From NCBI GenBank assembly GCA_963965975.1, contig OZ014414.1, positions 7,816,230-7,880,229 of the forward strand: a stretch of DNA of 64,000 bases. The letters are read 5' to 3'. The DNA is from Xestospongia bergquistia. Lineage: Eukaryota; Porifera; Demospongiae; Haplosclerida; Petrosiidae. A program made the position numbers and the translations under genes. Shown piece after piece: positions 1-10,660 of this stretch; position 1 is the stretch's first letter, and the number at the start of each line of letters is the position of its first letter. Under the pieces are notes generated by a model. It was not told the origin of the DNA, did not search any database, and worked only from the letters and a program-made list of their open reading frames with translations.

Positions 1-3000
1 TTACATCGACGTCAGCTCCAGTTTGTATGAGAAGATCAACTACATCAACATGTCCACATGACAAGGCTACCATTAACGGAGTCAGACCACATACTAGAGG
101 TGTATTTGGATCAACTTGACACTCTATTACTTGATTCACAACAGACCCAATATCTCCTTCGTTACATGCAAATAGCAGTTCCTTCCGAATGTTAGTTAAC
201 TGTGGTAGTTGTTTTGCAAGGAAACTAATCATATTTGGATGACCTTTAAAACAAGCTTGTATGAAACCCTTCTCAATTTCATTTTGACTAGGTTGAGTTT
301 TGTGAAGGAGCATTTTAACAAGATCAATGTTACCACTACATGCAGCTAGTGTAAAAGCTGTCTGGCTGTTATTGTTTAGAATTTTGGAATCAGCTTGGAA
401 ATTTAGTAGAGTTTCTGATAACTGATTGTGTCCATAAGTGCATGCAATCATCAAACAAGTTGTTCCATGTTTGTTTTTAATGTTAAGCTCAGCCTTGCCC
501 TTGATTAATAACTCAGCAACTTTGCTATTACCAATTGTACTAGCTATCATTAGGGGAGTCCACTCATCAACAAGAACATTGACATCAGCATTTGATTGAA
601 TAAGTAATTGTATTATTTTCAGGTAGTTTTCTTTGTTGCTTGTAGAAGCAGAGCATACAGCTATATGAATTGCCCTGCCACCTTTTTGGTTAGAGATGTT
701 AGGATTTGCTCCATTTTTAAGCAGCTCTTGAACAATATCAGTGTATCCACACTTGACTGCCCACATTAATGCAGTATCTCCACTAACTTCATGCTGTAAG
801 TTAGGATTAGCTTTGGCTTGAAGTAATTCCTTCACAATTTGTAGTCGACCCATAAGACAACCAGCCATCAATGCAGTAAATCCATTAATTGATAAATTTT
901 GAGAACTATCAAGCTTTTGCAACCTGGATCTATATTTACCATCTTTATCCATGGTCTCAATATATTCCCTGATGTTGACTTTTGAGTCAACTTGGATGTT
1001 TGGATTGGCACCTTTTTGGAGTAACAATTTAACCAACTCCATTGAGTTACCAGTATCTTCAATCAGACAAGCAGACATTAGACATGTGAATCCAAATTCA
1101 TTTGTCACATTAAGATTTATGGATGGTTGTAATGATAGCAACTGTATGATCTCTAGATACTTTTCAAAGTGATCTGTGCTGTAACACTGTTGTACAGCTA
1201 TATAAATTGCCGTGAACCCATTTTGTTCAATGATATTAGGATCAGCACCATATTGCAACAACTGCTGCACAATATCTGGTGACCCTCCATCTATTGCATA
1301 CATAAGAGCTGTTTCTCCATTGACTTCACGTTTAATGTTAGGATTAGCTTTAGCCTGAAGCAATAATCGTGCAATTTCTAAATCCCCTCTATCACAAGCA
1401 TACATTAAAGCAGTAAATCCTATCAATGAATTATTTGAAGCTACAGTGCTACACTGCTGAATGTCAAGGTTAGCTTCCTTAAAGAGAAGTAATTTAACTG
1501 CCTCACTGTTACCAGTCATACTGGCAAGCATTAGACCTGTCATTCCACCTTTATCCATAACATTTATCACACTTGGCTTTGCCACTAGATCCACAATTTT
1601 GAGATGATTTCTAGATCTGGAACAAGGTCCACATAAAGAATAATGAAACGCTGAGTCACCATATATGTCACAGATAGAAGCATCAGCACCATTTTCCAAT
1701 AATTCTTGAACAATCTGAAGATTCCCCTCATTTACTGCATCCATTAAAGCTGTTTGCCCATTGATATGCAACAAGTTAGGATTTGCATTGGCTTTAAGCA
1801 GTAACTGTACTATTTCAAGATAACCATGTTGACAGGCAAGCATTAATGCAGTAAATCCATTTAAATCAGTTGCTGATGTATTATTACATTGGATGTCTGG
1901 ATTAGCACCATTTTGTAGCAACAGTCTAACTACCGAGGTCAAACAAAATTGACTAGCATTCATTAGACAAGTTAGGCCATTATTGCTCATTACGTTTAAA
2001 TCAATATTTGGATGAGATACAAGCAACTGTAGAATTTCCTCAGAACTCTTGGATTTACTTTGAACATCTTTGTCAGAACGTAGTGAATTTAAATCGATAT
2101 TTGGCATTAGTAACTGTAAAATTCCTTCACTTGAGATTCCCAAACAATTAAAAACAGCCACATGGATTGCTGTCCCACCATCTATTTTAGCAATATTAAG
2201 GTCAGCACCATTTTCTAGTAGTAGCTGTACAATCTGTATTTCTCGTCTACATATTGCTAACATCAAAGCAGTCTGACCATTATTGGTTATCTGTAAATTG
2301 GGATTAGCTTTTGCCTGAAGTAACATACATACAACTTCTAACTGACCATTCACACAAGCAAACATTAAAGCCGTATATCCATTTAGTTCATTTTGAGAAA
2401 TTATTAAAGGCTTACATTGAACATCTACATCTGCACCACCATTTAATAGTAGTGTAACTGCTGAAATCAAACCATACTGACTAGCCATCATAAGGCTGGT
2501 CATGCCCATATTGTTCATTTTGTTTAAACTTGCATTCGGTTGTAGTGTTAGTAACTGTAGAACTTCTAAGTAGTCTTTAGAGCCAGAAGAAATTGCTTTG
2601 GAAATGGTCAAATGAATTGCTGTGTTGCCATTGTTGTCAACAATTGTAGGATCAGTGCCATTTTCAAGTAACACTTGAATAATGTCTACATTTTCAGTGG
2701 CCATTAATGGTGTCTCTCCGCTTGCTTTGAATTGTAAATTAGGATTGGCTTTGGCTTGAAGAAGTATTTTAACTATGTCCAAATGATTACTAACAGTGGC
2801 AAATAGCAGTGCAGTGAATCCTGTTAATGCATTTTCAGTGATATTTGATGGATTACATTGGATATTTGGATCAGCACCATGTTCTAGAAGCAGTTTAACT
2901 GCTTCAGTTAACCCAAATTGACTAGCCCTCATTAGAGTAGTCATACCATCATTGTTCATAGCATTTTTATCCACATATGGCTGTGTTATTAGCATTTGTA

Positions 3001-6000
3001 AAGTTTCTATATAATCTTCAGAATTGCCAGCTGAAGCCACTACCGTATAAATTGCTGGATGACCATTATTGTCAACAATATTAAGATCAGCACCATTTTC
3101 CACTAGTTCTCTTATTATTGTAAAGTGGTTTTCTTTGCATGCCGCCATAAGTGCTGTACAGCCATAGTTATCTTGAAGGTTGACATCAGCTCCAGATGAC
3201 ACAAGTGTATGTACAGTAGACTGGTGACCAAGGAAACAAGCAAGAATCAACAATGATTTTCCTTCCTCGTTCAAATAATTAACATCAGCATTTTGATGGT
3301 ATAAAAGTAAATGAATTGAAATGTCATCTCCTTCTTTGACCGCTTTTGTCAATGAAGCCATTGGATTGAAATCCCCTACAAGATTACCAAACTGCATTTC
3401 CAGTACAAAATCAATAAAAGAATTCTTGCCCCTTTTAAGCATACATTTAGGAAGAGTCTGTAGATCAAAGGTGAAATTCTCATTTTGATTTTTGAGAAGA
3501 GTTTGTTTACCATCAATTAACACTTCATAACAGCCTGCAAAGTATTGATACTCATGATGTTCAATTGCCATTGTCATCATTCTGTCAACTAGAGATTTTG
3601 GAATCAGGAATATGCACACACATGCTAGTCCTTCATCCTCCATTTTATTGAGGCTTAAAAAACTGCTTGATCTGGAGAATGAGCACATTAGAAATTTTCG
3701 CAAGCTACTCATTTTCTTGTCTTTCCATTCTTTGTTAACTTTGATAACAACTTGAGCCATATCTGTTCTCACATCAAGGTGTAAAGGCAATAGTCCTGAC
3801 TTCATTGCTGATTTGAAGTGCTCAAGAGGAGTTTTGTCCTCAAATGCTTTTAGATCTGTCCTGTAATTTTTTAGCTCCTCTTGTAGTAATTCATTGCCAG
3901 AACAAATTGCAATTTGTTCTAAAATGTCAACATTCAGGATGTAGTAGTAACTTTGAAGATTAAGAAAGAGTTCTTCAACACTTTCAGTGCATTTAAAATC
4001 ATTCATATCATAGTGTGTTTGTAAGTGTTCGATGATCTCCACTACAGATATAGCTCTTGCTGATAAAGCACTTTCAAGAACCAGTTTCATATTACAAGTT
4101 AAGCTTTCAAATTTTTGCAGCAAATTTTGGAAATCTTTGATGGCATCTAGAACTTTCTTCTTTATCTCAAATAGTTCAAATATATGATATCTTCGCAATG
4201 TAGTAAGTGTTTTAAAATTGCCAGTGCCACCAAAAAATACTTCTCCTCCAGCCAGGGTAAGTTTTCCAAATGCTTCAATTGATTTTTCACCTAAACCTGC
4301 ATAAACTAAAGCTGTGAGACCTTCATTGTCTGTACTGTTTACATTAGCTCCGTGTTGAAGTAGTACATCTACTGTTCCTGTATGTCCACAAGCTGATGCA
4401 ATCATGAGGGGTGTAATACCTTTTACTAGTGTGCAATTAACATTGATATTGTATGAAGATATGTGGTTGTCAACAGATGTTTGGTTACCATCTGTACATA
4501 AGATAAAAAGTTGCAACTTTTCTGGTGGCAAGGTGGGTGGTAATTTTATTATTAAAGCAAGAATAATTCCAGAGTGACCATACCGACAAGCAGTTAGCAA
4601 AAGTGTTTCATAGTCATAACTGTTAGGGAAGGAGTCCAGTAAAGTATCAACAATCTTCCCACAATTCTGTTGTATAGCCAATGAGATGGCTGTGTCTTCA
4701 TTCTCTGAAACTATAAATGGATCAGCTCTGAATTCAAGAAGCAACTTAACTACTTCAACATGACCTCTACAACAAGCTAACATTAGAGGAGTCTCTCCAT
4801 TATCTCTTTGCTTATTAATGTCTGCTTGAGCTAGAAGTAGCTCATTAACTATGGCAATGAAATTCATTTGACTAGCTATCAATAGTGCTGTCCAGCCATT
4901 TTGGCTTTGAATATTAACATTAGCTCCAGCTGATACTAATGTATGTACAACTTCTTTGTGTCCACCTTCACTAGACAATATTAATGCTGTGCATTGACTT
5001 CCATCATCTTGGTAATCGATATTGATTTTCAATTCCAATAGAAGTTTAATTAGTTCATTATTGCCAGTTTTTGCAGCTTGTAAAAGCGATGTGTCAAAAG
5101 AAAAGTCTTCGTTCTCATTTTGTATGATGATTGGCTGGTTATCAATGTACATCTCAAATATACCAAGTAGTTCCATCAAGTCAACTTTTTCCATTGCCAT
5201 GGCAACAAGAGTATTTGAATGTGAGCGAGGCACAAGAAATCTAGCACAAATTGATCCTTCTTCAATACGAATGTGATTTATAAGTTTTCTCTTTCCAGAA
5301 AACAAGTATTCGATAAGTTTATTAAAATCATTCATTGTTTTTTGTCCCCATTTACCATTTAATTTAATAATAACTTCACAAGATGATTCCGTAGCCTCTT
5401 TCTTTGGTAGTAACGCTTCCTCTATAGCCATCTTAATATGTTGTAACTCAGCAGATGTTTCAAATTTTTTAAGTTCTTTAGCATAGTCATTAAGTTCACT
5501 TTGCACAGGACTACCAGAGAGAAATTGATCAACGATTTCAACAATAACTTCACAGTTAAGGAAACAATACTGAATTTCATTAAATAACTCATCAACATTT
5601 GTTAATTTAGTCAATCCTTTTATTTCATTGTTCTCTTCAATGAATCGTGCAATGTTTACCAATTTAACAGTACCAGCTTCAACTAAGCCAACAATGTTTT
5701 CTCTAACATTTAGTACTAACGATGCAAAGGTTTCGTGAAGTTGTTGAATATTTATTACCAGTTGGTTTTTTGAACTAAGTCTTATTTCTTTAGTGATGTA
5801 CTTTTGACTCACGCCAAGGTATTTCTGTACTAAAATGACTAATCTGTTGTCTCTTAGCTTTTTCAGTGCATCAATTACATCCTCCCAAGAAGCATTTGGA
5901 TAAACTTTTAACCATTCTGAAAAGAGAGCTAACTTTTGCCGGTCCGTACGCTTATAATCATTCTCAATAGTTTCAATGATGTCATCAGTCATATTGGGTA

Positions 6001-7006
6001 GAAACATGCCAAAATTCTGCCATTTGGTTAATGAACATAGCAGCTCTGCTAGTTCAGGTATAGTTGGTGTGAAGATTGTGTGGTCTGGGGAAGTGTGATA
6101 CACAACAGTCTCAATTGTATCTGATTCAATCTCAACATATTCTATAGGTAGCGATAAATCAAGCTCCTTTTCAAGTTCTTCTTTCCATTCTACTGCTAGA
6201 CTCTTAACAACTTCCTGACCTTGAATAGTTTTAAGTTCAGATGAAAGGCAGTTTAAAAATGATTGGCATTGTTCCACTAACCCTGATACATCCTTCGACA
6301 GCTTCATTCTAATTTGAAAATCACTGGCAATTGTTTCAAAACTAGGTGAATTTTTAACAGTTTCTGAGATCAATTGTTTTGAAAACAATACTTGGGCAAT
6401 TTCTGTTGGACAATCACTTAACATCTGTGTCATTAAGGAACAATGCTTTTCAAGTACTCTCTCCAATATTTTGCAAACACTGCTGACATTGACATTTACT
6501 AAAACAGACTCTAAAAAGGAGATAAGTATATTACCAGTAATATATATATATATAATATACTCTCTCTTAAATAAGCTCACCTTCAATAGTAGCAGTAAGA
6601 TGTGATTGGGTAGTGATATCAACACATTTTTGTAGTCTCAAGGTTGCTGTATTTACACATTTGACAAGAGCAACTACAAATTGTTTCCATGATGCTTCCT
6701 CTGTTTGAAGCCATTTTGAAATTAGAACGCTCTTTTGACTCTCAATATCTGTTTTCTCCTTGATTTGGTCAATTTCAATTTCTGTTATGCCTGACAGGCA
6801 ACAAGCTAAGGATTCCCAGTCAATCAATGGTTCAAGTAACTCAAGTATCTCTGACAGAGTTGGTTTTTCAAGCAAATAGTGAGACTTTACTTCTTTGAGG
6901 CATTGTTCTAACAATTCATGACTTAAAAGAGCATAGTCTTCTTGAATCTTAAGTAATTTCTGTAATTTTACAGGGACAGTCTCTTTGACAGCAACTTCTA
7001 TAAAAA

Positions 7007-7040
<34 letters not shown>

Positions 7041-9183
7041 TTGTAAAACAAACTTATTTATTACCAGTTAAGGTTTGATTATATGGCTGATCAGCTACAG
7101 TAACATATTGTACAACATCATGTACTAGATCAGTTTCATTTGCCTTCAGTAGTGCAATCACCAACTCTTTCCATGATGGCTGAGGCATTTGTACCCACTT
7201 TGATATCAGACCACTTTTTTGACTACTAATATCTTGTTCTTGGTTTAATTGTTCAATAAATGATTCTGTTATACCAGGTAAATGACGAGCAAGTGTCTTC
7301 CAGTCGACTAAAGGTTCCAGTAACTTCAGCAACTCTGACTCAGTGGGTCGATCTGTAAAATTGATAACAAAATTACATATAAAGACTGTCACTGTACTGT
7401 CACTGTATGTGTTCTGTGATAACTTTGCTGTATTATGTGTAAAGGCTGTCACTATATATATTCTGTGGTAGTTTTGATGAGTATTATGTGTAAAGACTGT
7501 CATTGTATGTGTTCTGTGGTGACTCTGCTGTGTATTATGTGTGAGGGATGTCACTGTGGAATTTATATAAGGAAATCTCAATAATACTAATATACTATAC
7601 AAATTTCCCTTTTTAAGTATGAAAACTGTGTAGTTCCATAGAAATTAGTAATCAAAACTGTACATGTTGTTAATACATTTCAATGTATATTAATGGTGGG
7701 TGCACATAACCCAAGTGACATTAAGTAGTAAGTGACCATTAAGTAGTAGTGTATATATATATATAAGCAACATAAAATATTAGTATGAGGTACATGCACA
7801 ACATGATACACCGCAAATATGGTGGTATGTCATTTTAACATATCAATTAGTTATTCCAGATTCATATCACTCATTAGTTTTGTAGTTATAAATATGATAC
7901 CTAAACAGACCTACAATATACATACACATATAATAGTTTTCTCATATAATTAGTTCATTAGTTGTTTAGACTAATAACTCTAATTGTTTATAACACTGTA
8001 CAATTAAGCATCCATAACATAAATCCTAATTAATTTGATTCCAATTAATTAAGGCTATATACTAGATTGTTAATTTATGCTAGTATATTAATTGTATAAA
8101 CATTAATCTGATGGTGTTTCTAAGTACGTAAGCACTTGCATAAGCTAGTTTTAGTGTGTCACAAGTCTATGTACACACGTCTAGTAAGCCCGTGTTTCAA
8201 AACTCAGAATATATACTCAACAACGTTAACTTGCTAATATACTTATGTACAAAACTCACAAGTCTATGTACACACATGTCTAGTAAGCCTGTGTTTCAAA
8301 ACTCAGAATATATACTCAACAACGTTAACCTGCTAATATACTTATGTACAAAACTCACATGTACAGTTTTGATTACTAATTTCTATGGAACTACACAGTT
8401 TTAATTTCATAAGGGAAATTTGTATAGTATATTAGTATTATTGAGATTTCCTTATATAAATTCCACAGTGATATCCCTTACACATAATTGTTTATAACAT
8501 TGTACAGTTAAGCATCCATAACAAAAATCCTAATTATTCCAATTAATTAAGGCTATATACTAGATTGTTAATTTATGCTAGTATATTAATTGTATAAACA
8601 TTAATCTGATGGTGTTTCTAAGTACGTAAGCACTTGCATATAGCTAGTTTTAGTGTGTCACAAGTCTATGTACACACATGTCTAGTAAGCCCGTGTTTTA
8701 AAACTCAGAATATATACTCAACAACGTTAACCTGCTAATATACTTATGTACAAAACTCACATAACAAATTATGATATTAAATAAATATGTGACTTTTATC
8801 AATGTAGTCATCAAAACAGCATATGTTGTTAATATTTTTCAATGTATATTAATTCAAGTGACTACTAAGCAGTTAAAACAACCAATTAACAATATCATAT
8901 ATAATGCAAACATAATATGCAACATCAAATATTAGTATGAGCTCCATAGTAACATCCTTCTTATTCTGACACTATTTTTACCTAATAATGATTTTGGTCC
9001 TGGATTCAGCTCTACATCTCCTGATAATACGAGAAGAAATGAGATGAAAACAGCTAAAGTAAAGGTCAACCCCGATGTTGACAGCAAGTTTGCACCACAG
9101 CTCTTGCTCAAATTCTTCGTTTGAGTTGGTTGGTGACAACTCCACAACCCAATACGAGCTCTCCACTGACAAAGATCAATCAT
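1..9183 (-). CDS. 2A-tagged triple Death-domain / ankyrin-repeat protein (3' end beyond window)
   Basis: Four exons read: 8982-9183, 7065-7352, 6581-6997 and 1-6510, all introns phase 1 with GT-AG ends; about 2472 residues before the left edge with no stop. Residues 1-63 carry a hydrophobic stretch ending in DVELNPGP. Death-fold domains lie at about residues 68-150, 211-282 and 449-536, each with a W..LA/F..L core and a downstream SW; a helical, possibly CARD-like segment lies between the second and third. Two copies of an unrecognised domain follow (about 529-776 and 1076-1326), separated by ankyrin repeats, then a long ankyrin array. The Death/ankyrin make-up suggests an intracellular immune or cell-death adaptor, like an NLR without a NACHT domain; that role is inferred. 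The 1.6-kb first intron is unusually long for this window, so linking exon 1 to the rest is the weakest join, though phase fits. The start at 9183 is the first ATG of the open frame; an upstream exon is possible. Confidence 0.8.
500..2960 (-). repeat. Higher-order repeat of four ankyrin repeats (~440-530 bp unit, five units)
   Basis: The C-terminal ankyrin array has a period of four repeats. Each unit runs: GMTxLM..AS plus a longer linker; GFTALM..A ending AKANPNLQ; GETALM ending ENGADP; and an expanded G.TAIH repeat ending LQLL..QP...LN. Units begin near 2960, 2520, 1995, 1560 and 1110 (minus strand). This implies growth by duplication of a four-repeat block. Confidence 0.75.
3440..4190 (-). 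other. Unrecognised ~245-residue domain, copy 2
   Basis: Same order as copy 1: KFESLTCNM, VEELFLNLQ, LKNYRTDLKAFED, VVIKVNKEWKDKKM, ACVCIFLIPKS, YEVLIDGKQTL, FTFD, then ankyrin repeats again. Each copy is therefore followed by its own ankyrin block, so the protein looks like a duplicated [domain + ankyrin] module. Confidence 0.6.
5090..5830 (-). other. Unrecognised ~245-residue domain, copy 1
   Basis: Within the large exon, directly after the third Death domain. It starts with a helical segment containing L..F.SL..N, continues through VDELFNEIQ, LNDYAKELKKFET, VIIKLNGKWGQKTM and CARFLVPRS, and ends at MYIDNQPI followed by FSFD, where ankyrin repeats begin. The same order of motifs recurs at 3440-4190. 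I do not recognise the family. It looks mixed helical then sheet-like. Confidence 0.6.
7380..7560. repeat. ~55-bp tandem repeat, about three degenerate copies
   Basis: A unit containing ACTGTCA..GTATGTGTTCTGTG and TATTATGTGTAAAG recurs about three times. It lies in the first intron of the 2A/Death/ankyrin gene, just upstream of the exon 2 acceptor. It keeps a minus-strand frame open by chance and is not treated as coding. Confidence 0.7.
7540..8485. repeat. Inverted-repeat structure in intron 1
   Basis: About 125 bp at 7540-7668 reappear as a near-exact reverse complement at 8358-8485 (shared features: CACTGTGGAATTTATATAAG, the GAAATTTGTATAGTATATTAG stretch, and the AAAACTGTACATG end). The loop of ~690 bp holds direct repeats described separately. 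It could be a folded-back transposon relic. No coding content is seen. Confidence 0.75.
7980..8765. repeat. Direct duplication (~280-380 bp units) in intron 1
   Basis: The segment starting TTGTTTATAACACTGTACA at 7985-8360 is repeated at 8488-8765. The first copy also has an internal ~110-bp duplication (8158-8260 and 8260-8360) around CAAGTCTATGTACACAC. The + strand ORF in this stretch is formed by these repeats and does not look like a gene. Confidence 0.75.
8995..9018 (-). other. 2A-type ribosome-skipping motif (DVELNPGP)
   Basis: The minus strand reads Asp-Val-Glu-Leu-Asn-Pro-Gly-Pro, an exact match to the 2A consensus D-(V/I)-E-x-N-P-G-P. In known 2A peptides the ribosome fails to join the final Gly and Pro (here residues 62 and 63) and continues, giving two products. 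A hydrophobic, signal-like stretch (LTFTLAVFISFLLVLSG) precedes it directly. N-terminal 2A sequences doubling as signal peptides are known from sea urchin NLR genes; the same arrangement is seen here on a Death/ankyrin protein. An alternative is that the exon is a relic of a non-LTR retrotransposon, some of which also carry 2A sequences. Confidence 0.85.
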
Positions 9184-9329
9184 TGTTAGCGAGAAACAAT
9201 AGGAAAATAGCGTTTACTATAATATAATAGACTCTTTTATTTGTAAGTTTATGGGGTGTGTAACTTGCCTATGATGACATCATGTCGTTACTGCAATTTA
9301 ATACTGTAATTTAATATTAGATGTTGTAA

Positions 9330-9550
9330 TACTGGTATTGTAGGTAATACTAGGATTGTAGGTAATATTGGTATTGTGGGTAATACTGTTATTGTGGGTA
9401 ATAGTGGTATTGTGAGTAATACTAGGATTGTGGTATTGTGAGTAATACTAGGATTGTAGGTAATACTGGTATTGTGGGTAATACTGGTATTGTAGATAAT
9501 ATTGGTAGTGTAGGTAATACTGGTATTGTAAGTAATATTGGTATTGTAAG
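9330..9550. repeat. Minisatellite, ~17-18-bp unit
   Basis: Imperfect tandem copies of GGTATTGTGGGTAATACT, about a dozen, lie 150-370 bp upstream of the predicted start of the 2A/Death/ankyrin gene. Variants alternate GGTATTG and AGGATTG. Confidence 0.85.
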
Positions 9551-10660
9551 TTACACTAAGAAGGACCCAGTTTATGATCCAAAAGTTGCTCTGCCCCTAA
9601 CAATCCTGATAGTCTAATGTGTATTCTGCAGTTTTCCTGGTTTTCCCCCACTTAGCAATACATCTTGTTCTGAAACTATTGTAGGAACATTTTATAAGCA
9701 ACGAATATGAACCTTTGGTGGAGAAACTAACAGGTTCTTACAAGTATGTTACAAACAAATTAATAAACAAAATTAAGTTCAATCAAATTAAATTAAAAGA
9801 TGCATACAAATAAATCTAGAAAAAAACAAAGTAAACAAAACAATGAATATAAGCAAATAAATATTCAAGTTCAAAGTTCATAAATTCTTTTGAAATCTAC
9901 TTTGTAATATAATAAGACACTCTAATGTTCTTTTTACTCTGTAAGAATTAAAAATGAAGTTAACCAAAATACATCAAACATTTACTGCCATTCAAATTAT
10001 ATGAAATTAAAAGAACATGTACATGTACAAGTTTATTAGAGGATAGAAGTATGTACTCATTTACTGACAGGTCTACTACATCCTCCTGCCATAAATGAAT
10101 ATATGGTATGTTAATGAACATAGGCTATGAGGTGTGTGTATATATGTGTGTGTGAGTGTATCAAAAAGTACAAATGTCCTGTTTTATAAACATATATAAG
10201 CTTTATTAAATGGATCATTGCTAGAATATAAAAGTGTGCTAAATACAGAGGTAGATGAGTAGTACAGAAAAGTAATAAAATTTCCCGTTAAATAGAAAAC
10301 AAAAAATCTACTAATAAATGGTTGTTTACATAATTATATAGCAGCTATAAAAGTATTAATTTAAAAAAAGTTTTCCAAATATTTACATCAAATTTCTTAC
10401 AGTTATTAGATCACAACATTTTCAGAATACACACTAATTTCTTATGCAACCAATAATGGACTAGTTATACTAGCTATATATACAAATCCTATTGGTTGTC
10501 ATCATACATGTAGGTATATGATAAGATAACATCATGATATTTAAGATATTTAAGGATACTGCAAGTTGGGAGGCTTTTCAAAATAATATACACAAAATAA
10601 TATAATGAAGGGAGAGTACATTTTATGGTCAATAGTAATAGAATTGATATACTGACATAC
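9551..10660. other. Intergenic, no gene seen
   Basis: AT-rich sequence with short AT runs and no convincing ORF or splice-bounded exon. The terminal exon of the AlaX gene should lie here, because its last recognised exon ends in a GT donor at 10660, but I could not place it. Confidence 0.5.

Noticed and set aside
7354-7602. N-terminal extension of the second exon of the Death/ankyrin gene up to an ATG at 7602
   Set aside because: The extra residues come from a tandem repeat and inverted-repeat sequence, and a good acceptor (TTTTACAG) at 7353-7354 has the phase that fits exon 1.
8156-8404. 82-residue + strand ORF
   Set aside because: Built entirely from a duplicated noncoding repeat; internal sequence repeats itself and no family is visible.
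8978-9172. 64-residue ORF overlapping the 2A exon in another frame
   Set aside because: Shadow of the 2A frame; no domain, no splice partner.
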